A stretch of 64,000 bases of DNA from Pullilachnospira sp963929535 (GTDB taxonomy: Bacteria; Bacillota; Clostridia; Lachnospirales; Lachnospiraceae), in contig CAWVIZ010000016.1 in NCBI GenBank assembly GCA_963929535.1, positions 62,001-126,000 of the forward strand, read 5' to 3'. Position numbers and translations under genes: made by a program. Position 1 is the first letter of the stretch; every line of letters begins with the position of its first letter. Positions 1 to 8,860 of this stretch are shown here, one piece after another. Below the pieces are notes generated by a model that saw only the letters and a program-made list of their open reading frames with translations, did not search any database and had not been told where the DNA came from.

Positions 1-713
1 TTCAGAAAGATATAAAAAGAAAAGGTTCCGACACTTTTCAGTACATGAAGCTCCATCCCCCTGAACTGAAATTTCATATCCAGTTTTTTTATACAGTACA
101 GGATATTGAAACCTATACGGAGGAGGGAAAGGATCAGATTCGCCAGAACCAGAGACATGGAGCGGCAGCCCAGCAGCAGCAGGGGCAGCGCGATGCACGG
201 ATTCAGCACATTTACAGCGATCAGAAGGATCCTCTGAAAAATATATTTTTCATGAGCTGTGATGTAACAGTCGAAAATGATGTTGGGAAATGTAAGCGCT
301 GTTGTGATCACCAGAACTACCATCAGCCATTGAAGCTCTTCCACCTCCGCCCCGGACAGGCTGTTGGCAAACAGCATATCCGCAGACAGGATCAATCCGC
401 CGCCGATCACGATACAGATCGCGGCAATCGTGCAGAACACCAGAAGGAAGATACTGTTCAGTTTCCTGATCTCCTCCTCCTGCCCTTTGACCTTGTACTG
501 GTAGAAAAAGCGGACATAAGAGCTCCCGAATCCAAAGCTCAGCAGGCTTAAATACGCTACTGTGGAATTTCCCAACTGATACAGACCGTATTCGCTCTGC
601 CCCAAAAGCCGCAGCATTACGGGAGTGTAGATCATGGCGATCAGATTCTGTACCCCGATAGAAACGTAGCTTAAAATGGTTCCCATTTTCAACTGATTTA
701 CCTGTCTATGCAT
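1..713 (-). CDS. Polysaccharide flippase, Wzx type (partial, N-terminal part)
   Basis: The reading frame is open from an ATG at 713 to the left edge, giving about 237 residues. It starts MHRQVNQLKMGTILSYVSIG and has repeated hydrophobic segments typical of the first transmembrane helices of Wzx/MVF-superfamily lipid-linked oligosaccharide flippases, including a region rich in LLGQSEYGLYQLGNS, the usual early motif of this family. The start overlaps the stop of the pyruvyl transferase gene by 8 bases, so the two are translationally coupled in the polysaccharide operon. Expected role: flipping the undecaprenyl-linked repeat unit across the cytoplasmic membrane before polymerisation. The C-terminal half lies outside the window. 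Family assignment is fairly sure; the transported glycan is unknown. Confidence 0.8.
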   Translation of the reverse strand, partial: MHRQVNQLKMGTILSYVSIGVQNLIAMIYTPVMLRLLGQSEYGLYQLGNSTVAYLSLLSFGFGSSYVRFFYQYKVKGQEEEIRKLNSIFLLVFCTIAAICIVIGGGLILSADMLFANSLSGAEVEELQWLMVVLVITTALTFPNIIFDCYITAHEKYIFQRILLIAVNVLNPCIALPLLLLGCRSMSLVLANLILSLLRIGFNILYCIKKLDMKFQFRGMELHVLKSVGTFSFYIFL

Positions 714-1773
714 CTTTCTCTCCTTCACGTATCTTCAGCAGAAATCGTCTGATCCTTTCCCTCTCCCGGGCAATGATCCGGTCTGTGTCTTTAAAGTCCA
801 CCTCAAAGATCTGATCATCTGTTATCCTGTCCGCAGTCCTCATTTCCATATGAAACAGGGTCAGCAGATCATCCATTCTGGAACTCATGTCCGCAAAATT
901 CTCTCTTCTCGCAAACGCAAGAAAGGGTCTGTGGAACATGATCGAAAAAACGGTTCCATGAAACGAATCGGTGCAGACGCAGGCAGCGTGATCGATCAGA
1001 TAAAGGAATTCGTCCGGGGCAATGGAGAAATGTTCCGGAGTCTGCAGCCAGAAAACCGTCAGTCCCCGGCCCCTGGCAACCGCTTCTATGCGCCTGCGGT
1101 ATTCCTCTGCGCAGCTTCCCAGAAAATATGCCAGCACATATCTGTTTTCCTCTACCCTTACCTTTTTCTCCAATCTTCTCCACTGGTGCGCCGGTACATA
1201 GAGAGTGGGATCCCCCAGCACTTCCGCTTGCCTCCCGCACAGCCTTCTGATCAGTTCCGCCCCCTGACTCTCCCGTACAGAGAGCAGACGGAAGTCTGAA
1301 ATCCACTCCCCAAACTCCTTCTCCCGCTCCGGAGGGATCTGACTTACCGCTATGCTGGGTGAAAAGGCGATCTTTTTCTCATGCTTTGTAAAAGTCAGAA
1401 AGTTTTCTCCGGTACAGTATTCCAGAAAGGGATTCCACACCTGATCACTTCCGGCAATAAAATACCGATATTCTCCATCCAGTTCCGGCGGTACCGTCTG
1501 ATCGATCACAAACCGGCTTCTTCTGATATATCTGTGGGTAAAACGGTAAAAGTTCAGTCTTCTGCTCTCTTCTTTCGTCAGATGATAGTGCAGCAGTCTT
1601 TTTATCCTCAGTTTCCGCAAGTACCGGGGATTCTCCGCGTCAAACACATTCGTGGTCTTATGTATGGTTTCCGGCAGAAACCCCACATCCTTCAAAGCCT
1701 CCTGTACAGCGTAATTCTGGAGCCTGTTCCCATAGTTTTCTCCATTGGTGATTGTAACGATTCCAACCTTCAA
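706..1773 (-). CDS. Polysaccharide pyruvyl transferase family protein
   Basis: About 355 residues. The N terminus VGIVTITNGENYGNRLQNYA, the central AGSDQVWNP and the late CTDSFHGTVFSIMF match the PS_pyruv_trans family (CsaB/ExoV-like), which adds ketal pyruvate to a sugar of a surface polysaccharide or has a related transferase role. I chose the TTG at 1773 because it overlaps the TGA of the preceding gene and has an AGGGAGAGAGGG-type ribosome binding site. An ATG at 1806 is possible but lacks such a site and lies well inside the neighbouring gene. The gene sits between a GT2 glycosyltransferase and the Wzx flippase, consistent with late modification of the repeat unit. Confidence 0.85.
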   Translation of the reverse strand: MKVGIVTITNGENYGNRLQNYAVQEALKDVGFLPETIHKTTNVFDAENPRYLRKLRIKRLLHYHLTKEESRRLNFYRFTHRYIRRSRFVIDQTVPPELDGEYRYFIAGSDQVWNPFLEYCTGENFLTFTKHEKKIAFSPSIAVSQIPPEREKEFGEWISDFRLLSVRESQGAELIRRLCGRQAEVLGDPTLYVPAHQWRRLEKKVRVEENRYVLAYFLGSCAEEYRRRIEAVARGRGLTVFWLQTPEHFSIAPDEFLYLIDHAACVCTDSFHGTVFSIMFHRPFLAFARRENFADMSSRMDDLLTLFHMEMRTADRITDDQIFEVDFKDTDRIIARERERIRRFLLKIREGEKDA

Positions 1774-2801
1774 TCTATTCCCTCTCTCCCTTTGACCTGC
1801 TTCCATTTGGTATAAAGAAAATGAATCCCGTAATACGCCAGAAAAAATCCCTTTTTCAGCAGCGCATAATCCAGCTTACGGATCCTGCCGCAGTCCTTCT
1901 CGCATTCCAGAAAATCCTGAAACCGCGGATCTCTCATGATTTTTCCGATTTCCTTTCGCCGTAAGGAAAAAGGCAGATCCCTCCAGACTGTCAGATAAGC
2001 GGCTGCCGTATTGATGCCCTGGCGGAAAAAATAAGGATTGACCTTCCTTACCTCCTCCTCTCCCAGGCCGTAAGCTCCTGTCATCATATCCAGGATCTCC
2101 CTGTCGATATCCATCTGCATCTGAAAGGAATCTTCATAATAGGCGCTTCCGGCTCCTTTTCCCAGCCTTATGTGATAAATAAATGCCGAAGACGACTGTA
2201 CGGAATATCGTTCCACATACCGGAAATACTGCAGATTGAACCGGATATCCTCACCGTAGGGAATCCCCAGAGGAAAACGTACCTGATTCTTCCTGATGAT
2301 CTCTGTCCTGTAGAGCTTTCCGCAGGGGTACATAAACAATTCCGAATTCAGCAGTTCTGTAAAACCCGCTTTCTCATCAAAGATTTTCTTTCCCTCAAAG
2401 CCCACCGAACCTTCCCACAGCTGCTCCTCACCTTCCACATGCTTTCGGTAATTCATCACGATCCACTGGTATCCGGGATCCGCGGACTCCTTCATAATGG
2501 ACAGGGCATCCTGATCCAGCTCATCGTCCGCATCCAGAAAATAGATCCATTCTTTTTCGGCAAAATCTATTCCTTTGTTCCTGGCAGCGCTGACTCCCTG
2601 ATTTTCCTGATGCAGGATCAGGAACTGACTGTTTTCCCCTGCCATCTCCCGGCAGATTTCCAGAGTTGCATCTGTAGATCCGTCATCCACGATGATGATC
2701 TGGCATCCGGCATAGTCCTGAGACAGGATTGAAGAGATGCAGCGCTTCATGTACCGGGCGCCGTTATAGACTGGTATAATAATGCTGATTTCACTTCCCA
2801 T
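1770..2801 (-). CDS. Glycosyltransferase family 2
   Basis: 343 residues with a GT-A fold signature at the N terminus: ISIIIPVYNGARYMKRC, then IIIVDDGSTDATLEIC and the DxD-type FLDADDELD near residue 90, which binds the nucleotide-sugar metal complex. The C-terminal half (around residues 200-340) is basic and aromatic, as in many capsule GT2 enzymes of Firmicutes. The ATG overlaps the end of the preceding GT2 gene by 11 bases. It should add one sugar to the lipid-linked repeat unit at the inner face of the membrane. Donor and acceptor cannot be read from the sequence. Confidence 0.88.
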   Translation of the reverse strand: MGSEISIIIPVYNGARYMKRCISSILSQDYAGCQIIIVDDGSTDATLEICREMAGENSQFLILHQENQGVSAARNKGIDFAEKEWIYFLDADDELDQDALSIMKESADPGYQWIVMNYRKHVEGEEQLWEGSVGFEGKKIFDEKAGFTELLNSELFMYPCGKLYRTEIIRKNQVRFPLGIPYGEDIRFNLQYFRYVERYSVQSSSAFIYHIRLGKGAGSAYYEDSFQMQMDIDREILDMMTGAYGLGEEEVRKVNPYFFRQGINTAAAYLTVWRDLPFSLRRKEIGKIMRDPRFQDFLECEKDCGRIRKLDYALLKKGFFLAYYGIHFLYTKWKQVKGREGID

Positions 2802-3823
2802 TCTTGTCCCCTTTATGTATGTATTCCTTCAATGTCGCGTATCCCCTGTGTATCCGGTGATACAGGCCCCCCATATTTCCCTGCAGCAGCAGTCTGTCCA
2901 GATTCCCAATCCGCTTCAGATGATATTCCTTTTCCAGGATCTCCCTAAAAAACTCCGATCCGGTAATCTTTCTCATCTCTGCTCTTTTTTCTTGCGGACG
3001 CAGTGTTTTCTCGTCCGCGATCCGCTGCAGCGCCGCTATGGCCTGGGCATAGCAGAAATGATTCATCAGCCCGCATCCATCGGCACTCAGATGATATACA
3101 TCCTGACTCATCCGCTGTATCTTCCCACACAGCTCTTTCTGAATCTCCCATTCGTTTCTTATAAACCGGGTTCCCAAGCCCTCTCCAAAACGATAGCAGT
3201 ACAGGTACACCGGCTCTCTCAGGATCACAAATCGCTGCACATACTGAAAATATTCCAGATTAAATACCAGATCCTCCCCGTAGTCTCTTCCTTCATCAAA
3301 GAGGATTCCTTTTGTGTGAATGATCTGCGCAGAATAAAGCTTCCCCCATACGCAGTTAAAATTTCTCGAAACACAAAGCTGCGGCAGCTCCTCCCTGTCT
3401 CCCCGGTGTACCTCTCCTTCAAAATATTGCGGATGGAACTCCGGCCGGGAAGTTTTTTTCACATTGATCGTTTGGTAGTTTCCAATCACCCACTCTCCCT
3501 GTCCACAATATCCTGCCAGTGCTTCCAGACCTGAAGGGGAGAGCTGATCATCTGCATCCAGAAAGAACAGATATTTTCCGGTTGCCGCCCGGATCCCCTG
3601 GTTCCTGGCAGCGCTTACCCCGCGATGCTCCCCCTGAAGCAGTCTCATGTTTTCCAGCCGGGAAAGGTAACTCCGGCAGATGTTCTCTGTCTGGTCTCTG
3701 GAGCCATCGTTGATCACCAGAACTTCCACATTGGGATACGTCTGCGAGCATACACTGTCCAGACATCGGGATATATCTCTTTCCGCATTGTATGCGGGGA
3801 ATAATGATCGTGATCTTTTCCAT
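2791..3823 (-). pseudogene. Glycosyltransferase family 2, apparent frameshift near the start
   Basis: Two overlapping frames together make one GT2 enzyme of about 343 residues. The start is an ATG at 3823 with a GGGAGA ribosome binding site 16 bases after the upstream gene, reading MEKITIIIP. The family motif AYNAERDISRCLDSV then continues in the other frame. A run of four G on the plus strand at 3796-3799 (CCCC in the coding strand) where CCC would keep frame explains the break. Downstream of it everything looks intact: VLVINDGSRDQTENIC, FLDADDQLS, and a clean stop overlapping the next gene. It is either a true inactivating or phase-variable indel or a base-calling error. The rest of the operon is unaffected. 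Confidence 0.75.
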
Positions 3824-3839
3824 AATTTTCTCCCATCTG

Positions 3840-4799
3840 TTACCGGATACCGCCGTATAAAAGCGGTCCGCACCGAAAGACCAGAAGCACTGCCAGGATC
3901 CTGTCCTTGGGTTTTCCCGTCCCCCATCTCATAAAGGAAAGAAAGAATCTCTGAAATTGCCGAAGATAATAAACATAGTCCTGCTGATACTCTTTTCTGC
4001 TGCTGTCCTTCAGAACAGAAAGAACCAGACAGTAGTAATGGACTCCGAAAAAGTATTCCCTGTAAGGCTTCAGCCGCGGGTATTTCTCATCTGTCAACGC
4101 TTCTATCTCCTGCATATGTCTGTCCACCACCCGAAAACGTGGGGAATATCCTGATTTCGTAATGCTGCCTTCTCTTATCCGATAAAAATATAATTTTTTT
4201 TCTGAAAAAATAACTTTTTTACTTTTCAGCAGTAGCCTTATCACAATAGTTGTATCTTCATTGATTTCACCTACAGGGAATTTCAGGTCATTAAATAAAT
4301 TTCGCAAAAATATCTTATTCCAGACACTCTCTGTAGCTTCCCTTAAAAAAAATCTTTTCAATGCCTCTTCCTGTTCCAGTACAGTAAAGGAATTCCCCTC
4401 TTCCTTATTTTCCGTTCTGCCGTTAATCACTTCCCAATAGCTGCACTCAGCGATCTCCGCATTCTGGGTTTCCGCAAGATCATATAGCTCTTTATACATA
4501 TCCTCCTCAACCCAGTCATCCCCATCTACAAACCCCAGATATTTCCCCTTTGCCGCACTGATTCCGGCATTTCTCGCAGATGACAATCCTCCGTTTTCTT
4601 TATGGAGTACAGTAATTCTTGGATCTTTGCTAAATTCATCACAAATCTTCCCGCTCCCATCTGTAGATCCATCATCCACAAGAATAATTTCTATTTCTTT
4701 CAAACTTTGTTTCTGCAAGCTTTCTATACACCTGGAAATATACGGAGCCACATTAAAAACCGGCACGATTACAGATACTTTCACGTCAGGCATAATCAT
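3840..4799 (-). CDS. Glycosyltransferase family 2
   Basis: 319 residues. It has the classic N-terminal GT2 motifs VSVIVPVFNVAPYISRCIES, IILVDDGSTDGSGKICDEF, LSSARNAGISAAKGKYLGF and the metal-binding VDGDDW. The ATG at 4799 has an AGGAG site nine bases upstream and overlaps the acetyltransferase gene by 14 bases. An ATG two codons further in is equally usable. The stretch at about 4190-4560 is clearly AT-richer than its neighbours, a mosaic pattern common in exchanged capsule genes. Likely role: transfer of one sugar of the repeat unit in the cytoplasm. Specificity unknown. Confidence 0.87.
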   Translation of the reverse strand: MIMPDVKVSVIVPVFNVAPYISRCIESLQKQSLKEIEIILVDDGSTDGSGKICDEFSKDPRITVLHKENGGLSSARNAGISAAKGKYLGFVDGDDWVEEDMYKELYDLAETQNAEIAECSYWEVINGRTENKEEGNSFTVLEQEEALKRFFLREATESVWNKIFLRNLFNDLKFPVGEINEDTTIVIRLLLKSKKVIFSEKKLYFYRIREGSITKSGYSPRFRVVDRHMQEIEALTDEKYPRLKPYREYFFGVHYYCLVLSVLKDSSRKEYQQDYVYYLRQFQRFFLSFMRWGTGKPKDRILAVLLVFRCGPLLYGGIR

Positions 4800-5379
4800 T
4801 TCCCTTTTCTCCTATTGCTCCTTTTACCGGATGAATCTCTCTGGCCGGGATTCCGGCGATCACCATCCCCGGATTCAGAAACGACCGATTCACCACTGCG
4901 CCTGCTCCCACCACAATATCATCCGCGATCTGTACGTCACCAATGATTTTTGCGCCCACGCCAATGTCCACCCGGTCACCGATGCGGGGAGTAGCCTCCG
5001 TTATGCCGTCATTTCCAATGCAGTTGTCCCCGTGAAGCCTGCATCCTTTCCCGATACGGGAATATCCGTTTACCACAATGTTCCCTGTGTGAAAAATGAT
5101 CAGCCCCTCCTGAAAGGATTTTTCTGATATTTCAATTCCCAGCTTCAGCCCCAGCCGGTTCTTTCTTCTTCTGGCCAGCGTATAAAGAAGTACCTTTTTT
5201 ATTCCCTTCTGAAAAGAATAGTACTCCGTATACCGCAGCGCCTTCTGATATTTCCATAGTCTGACACAGGGATCCTGAGTCGCCCATTCCACCAGTCTGT
5301 CATAAATATTTTTCCTGGAAATATAGTATACCTTCTCTTCTTTCAGACAGTCCTTCAGTTTTTTCTTTGTATCCAGCAT
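4786..5379 (-). CDS. Serine-acetyltransferase-like O-acetyltransferase (left-handed beta-helix)
   Basis: 197 residues. The C-terminal half has hexapeptide repeats (GNIVVNGYSRIGKGC, CIGNDGITEATPRIGDRV, VGAKIIGDVQIADDIVVGAG) of the LbH_SAT type, so it should transfer acetyl from acetyl-CoA. The N-terminal helical part (about residues 1-80) is shorter than in CysE. In the middle of a polysaccharide operon it more probably acetylates a sugar than free serine. The frame is open upstream to 5619, but that extension overlaps the neighbouring glycosyltransferase out of frame. The ATG at 5379 (MLDTKKKLKD), two bases after the upstream stop and preceded by a purine-rich GAAGGGATAGAG, is the credible start. 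Confidence 0.82.
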   Translation of the reverse strand: MLDTKKKLKDCLKEEKVYYISRKNIYDRLVEWATQDPCVRLWKYQKALRYTEYYSFQKGIKKVLLYTLARRRKNRLGLKLGIEISEKSFQEGLIIFHTGNIVVNGYSRIGKGCRLHGDNCIGNDGITEATPRIGDRVDIGVGAKIIGDVQIADDIVVGAGAVVNRSFLNPGMVIAGIPAREIHPVKGAIGEKGNDYA

Positions 5380-5381
5380 CT

Positions 5382-6449
5382 CTATCCCTTCTTCTCCCGA
5401 TTCCTGTGGTTTTGAGCATTGGCCAGAGCCAGCAGAATATTCGCGCTTTTCACTTCCATAAAAAAAGAAAAGATCCTCTGCCGGACTGGAAGACGCCCAT
5501 ATGGATATTCCCGGAGAACTCTTTGCATGGTCCTGTCCCCGCAGTATTCCCGAATCCTTTTTTTCGCCGTTTTCGTGCTGTGGTTTTTCATGCCGTGGGC
5601 AGCTTCCTGCATAATGCACACCCGCACATTGGCAATAAAAGTTCTCATAAGCTGTAGCCTTCCGGCCTGGTAGGCTCCCGCCTCCTTCAGCAGCTTTTCC
5701 TCATAGAGAAACAGTTTCTTCACCATGGCAAAACGTTCTTTTTTGTATGTGGTGGTCAGACTGTCTCCATTCTGGCAATAGCAATAATATGCTTCCGGAA
5801 GAACAACAGCCTTTTTCACATGCCGGAGATAATATATATGGAAAATTATATCTTCGGAGATATATTCCCGCTCTGACGGAAAGGCAATCTGATGTTCCGT
5901 CACCAGCTGCCGTCTGTAAAGATTCTTCCACACAGACATCCCGATATAGTCATCGGAATAATAATCAGGAGGCGCTCCCAGCATATTGGCCAGCAATATG
6001 GAGTTTATCTGCTCTCCTGCCAGAATTTCCGGAATCCCTTCATTGGTACAGACCTCCGTCTCCCCGTTTCTGTATACCTTTTTATAGCCGGACACCACAA
6101 TATCCGCCGCTTCCCGTTCCGCTGCCTCGTAAAGAGTCCGCATCATTTCCTTCTCCGCATAGTCATCGGAATCAATGAAAGCCAGATACTTGCCCTTCGC
6201 CGCCTGCATACCTGTATTTCTTGCAAATCCCAGCCCCTGGTTCTTTTTATGGATCACGCGGATCCTTTCATCTTTTTTCCCCCACTGATCGCATTTTCCC
6301 GCGCATGCGGCCCCGGATCCATCATCCACCACAATGATCTCCAGTTCCCTGAGCGTCTGACCCAGCAGGCTTTCCATACACCGGTCCAGATACTTTTCCG
6401 TATTATAAACCGGTACAATAATACTGACTTTTATCTGATTATCCTTCAT
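5382..6449 (-). CDS. Glycosyltransferase family 2
   Basis: 355 residues from the ATG at 6449, which has a GGAGG site five bases upstream and overlaps the stop of the polymerase gene by 11 bases. Motifs: VSIIVPVYNTEKYLDRCMES, LEIIVVDDGSGAA, LGFARNTGMQAAKGKYLAF and IDSDDYAEKEM, the last containing the metal-binding acidic residues. The second motif is slightly unusual (DGSGAACAGKCDQWG rather than DGSTDGSG.IC.E). The C-terminal third is helical and basic and may associate with the membrane. It belongs to the surface polysaccharide operon; the sugar is unknown. Confidence 0.87.
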   Translation of the reverse strand: MKDNQIKVSIIVPVYNTEKYLDRCMESLLGQTLRELEIIVVDDGSGAACAGKCDQWGKKDERIRVIHKKNQGLGFARNTGMQAAKGKYLAFIDSDDYAEKEMMRTLYEAAEREAADIVVSGYKKVYRNGETEVCTNEGIPEILAGEQINSILLANMLGAPPDYYSDDYIGMSVWKNLYRRQLVTEHQIAFPSEREYISEDIIFHIYYLRHVKKAVVLPEAYYCYCQNGDSLTTTYKKERFAMVKKLFLYEEKLLKEAGAYQAGRLQLMRTFIANVRVCIMQEAAHGMKNHSTKTAKKRIREYCGDRTMQRVLREYPYGRLPVRQRIFSFFMEVKSANILLALANAQNHRNREKKG

Positions 6450-7836
6450 CCGCGCCTCCTGTCTGCACCTTCCTGCAGATAAACGGGAAAGCCAGCACCA
6501 AAAATGCCAGGTATCCGCTGTTTTCCACCCGCAGTGCGTTGTTATAGAAACACTGTCCCACACACATGACTGCCACGATCACCGCCGTCAGACAGTAAAT
6601 CTTCCTCTCCGGAGCCATCCGCTTCACAAATCTCCAGCCCTGGATCCCCACAGACACAAAGAAACCCAGGAAAAGGATCAGGCCTGTCCATCCTGTCTCC
6701 AGCAGCGTAAACGCATGTATCATGTAAGTATAATGAAGCCGCTCTCCATACTGAGCAAAAAATGCGCTTTGAAAAAAGGAAGAGGTTTCACAGCTTCCCA
6801 GCCCCATACCAAACAGCAGCTTCTGGGGAGTGCGCAGAAATGACTGTGTAACCGTCTGAAGCGCAGTCAGACGATTCAAGTCATTGGCGGTACTGTAACC
6901 TCCCGTTCCGGCATAATCCATGATCTGATCCACGGAAAATTCCCATCCCGGGAAGTAGGCATTGAAAAGCTGCAGACCCACATAAAGTCCCGCACATGCT
7001 CCCAGGATCATCAAAACCACCCGAAGGGAAAATCTGGACAAAAGAATACTCAGCATAAGTATCAGCACATATTCCACAAACAGAAATTTCAGCTCGCTCA
7101 GCGCAGCTATATAAAGACTCCCTGCTGAAACCAGAATAAAATAGCGGAAGGAGGTCTTTTTGGCCATATAACGTACACAGATATAAGCCAGATAGATGCA
7201 TAGGAATGTATTCATATGTCCATTACATCCTGTAACAGTCCCAAATAATCCGCCCAAACTATCCTGAAAATAGCCCTGAATCCAGAACTGAACAGATACC
7301 ACAGCTATATTAAGGAAAAATACTACGGAAAAAATTTTCAGGATATTCTTTATGTCGTTAACATTCAACAGAACTGCGCAGGAAAAAAAGAACAGGAAAA
7401 AACGCATGAGATTCCTGTACGACCAGAGCAGCAGCAGAAAAGGAACATTCTGCAGAACCGCCGACAAGGTTCCAAGGCCGAAGAAAAGTACTGCAATAGT
7501 CAGAGGAACCAGAAGATACGTCTTTTCCCTCCGCTCATAAAACTGTTTTACCGCAAAAAGGAAGATGAGCACCATCAGGAGATCCGTGGCGTAGTTGATC
7601 ATATCCGGAGCCCCAAACTGGGAGATCAGGATCTTATTTATGCAGCAGTAGATAATCTGCAGGTAGATCAGCCATGCCGGTTCTTTGACCAGAAGAAGCA
7701 GCACCCCTGCGCCTGCCAGCAGCGCCGTTTCAATGACCAGCATATCCTCCCGGATTCCTATGAGAAGCATTCCCACCACTGCGGCACAGATCACAATGCC
7801 GATTCCCATTCGTTTAATCATAAGTTTCTTTTCCAT
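6439..7836 (-). CDS. Wzy/O-antigen-ligase-like polysaccharide polymerase
   Basis: About 465 residues, almost wholly hydrophobic with roughly ten or more transmembrane segments, and a large polar loop in the C-terminal half (around FNAYFPGWEFSVDQIMDYAG to GMGLGSCETSSFF) as seen in Wzy polymerases and the O-antigen ligase family. The loop motif LFGMGLGSCE is typical of this group. It should join flipped repeat units on the outer face of the membrane. ATG codons at 7836 and 7821 are both possible; the second has a GGAAAAG site and overlaps the upstream stop by eight bases. Topology and operon position support the call; sequence conservation in this family is always low. Confidence 0.75.
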   Translation of the reverse strand: MEKKLMIKRMGIGIVICAAVVGMLLIGIREDMLVIETALLAGAGVLLLLVKEPAWLIYLQIIYCCINKILISQFGAPDMINYATDLLMVLIFLFAVKQFYERREKTYLLVPLTIAVLFFGLGTLSAVLQNVPFLLLLWSYRNLMRFFLFFFSCAVLLNVNDIKNILKIFSVVFFLNIAVVSVQFWIQGYFQDSLGGLFGTVTGCNGHMNTFLCIYLAYICVRYMAKKTSFRYFILVSAGSLYIAALSELKFLFVEYVLILMLSILLSRFSLRVVLMILGACAGLYVGLQLFNAYFPGWEFSVDQIMDYAGTGGYSTANDLNRLTALQTVTQSFLRTPQKLLFGMGLGSCETSSFFQSAFFAQYGERLHYTYMIHAFTLLETGWTGLILFLGFFVSVGIQGWRFVKRMAPERKIYCLTAVIVAVMCVGQCFYNNALRVENSGYLAFLVLAFPFICRKVQTGGADEG

Positions 7837-8860
7837 AATTTTGCCGCATATCCCTTTCAAAACAATCTGCAACCTGTTTTCCGAGCGATCTCATAGAAAA
7901 ATTCTTTTCATAGCTCTCCCTGGCCTTTGCAGACATTCTGTTGTAAAGTTCCTTATCGTTATACAATAGATCGATTTTTTCCCGCAGGGACTGCTCATCC
8001 TTGGGGATCAGAAATCCCTCTTCTCCATCCGACAGATAGTCGGCTACGGTCCGGGACTGGGTGACGATCACCGGCTTGCCGAACTGCATAGCCTGCAGGA
8101 TTACCAGCTGTCCCGAGGAGATATCACTGTTTTTCAGCGCGATCACCACACAGTAACAGTCTGCGATCATCTGAAAAAACTTTTCATAATACACATTGTC
8201 GTATATCTGTATGTTTTTTTCTTTTCCTCCAGGGAGTGCATCGCATACGATCTTTACCTGCTGTTTTCCCCCCTGCAGTGCCCGGATCAAAAAATCATAA
8301 TCCCTGTTGCTTCTCCCTGCGGAAAGTATGTAATTTCCCCGGTTTCTTTTTTCAATTCCTTTGGTCAGATCTTCCAGTCCCAGTCTGGCACTGAGAAATT
8401 TATCCCCGTTGATCCCCAGAATTTTCTGATAATACTCTTTTTCACTGCGGGAATAGACCAGAATCCTGTCCACATATCTGCTGTTTACGATCCAGGCAGT
8501 CACCTTTTTCTGTAGCTTTCCCAGCAAACCAGTCCGCTGCCTGTATATAAAGGTCATGATCATACAGTAATTTTCCTTGGGGACGTGAAATACCATACAG
8601 TACAGCGCGTACATCAGTCCGTAATATTGCTGCCACGCAACCAGATTTTCTATTCTCTTTCTCTCCAGAAACAGCCGGAACGGAAACCAGAAAAAATTCA
8701 GATATCTCTTTATTTTTTCCCTGGAATTCCAGAGCTTGTATTGAAGTCCTCCGTCCAAAACAGACCATTCCAATCCGGTAAAATGACTCAGAATCTTGTC
8801 AAAGTCCCATTCATCTCCCGGCTTTGTATCTGTTACGATCAAATTTTTACTTACCTTCAT
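7814..8860 (-). CDS. Glycosyltransferase, GT-B fold (GT1/GT4-like)
   Basis: 348 residues. The C-terminal half carries the glycosyltransferase group 1 pattern: YILSAGRSNRDYDFLIRAL, then SSGQLVILQAMQFGKPVIVT and LSDGEEGFLIPKDEQSL, where the E in the EA/QAM region and the G-rich loop bind the nucleotide sugar. The N-terminal acceptor half is divergent, which is normal. The start overlaps the upstream glycosyltransferase by 14 bases, so the genes are co-transcribed and coupled. It probably adds an internal sugar of the repeat unit. Donor unknown. Confidence 0.82.
   Translation of the reverse strand: MKVSKNLIVTDTKPGDEWDFDKILSHFTGLEWSVLDGGLQYKLWNSREKIKRYLNFFWFPFRLFLERKRIENLVAWQQYYGLMYALYCMVFHVPKENYCMIMTFIYRQRTGLLGKLQKKVTAWIVNSRYVDRILVYSRSEKEYYQKILGINGDKFLSARLGLEDLTKGIEKRNRGNYILSAGRSNRDYDFLIRALQGGKQQVKIVCDALPGGKEKNIQIYDNVYYEKFFQMIADCYCVVIALKNSDISSGQLVILQAMQFGKPVIVTQSRTVADYLSDGEEGFLIPKDEQSLREKIDLLYNDKELYNRMSAKARESYEKNFSMRSLGKQVADCFERDMRQNYGKETYD

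Noticed and set aside
5380..5619. N-terminal extension of the acetyltransferase
   Set aside because: It overlaps the glycosyltransferase gene out of frame and has no similarity to acetyltransferases; the ATG at 5379 is a better start.
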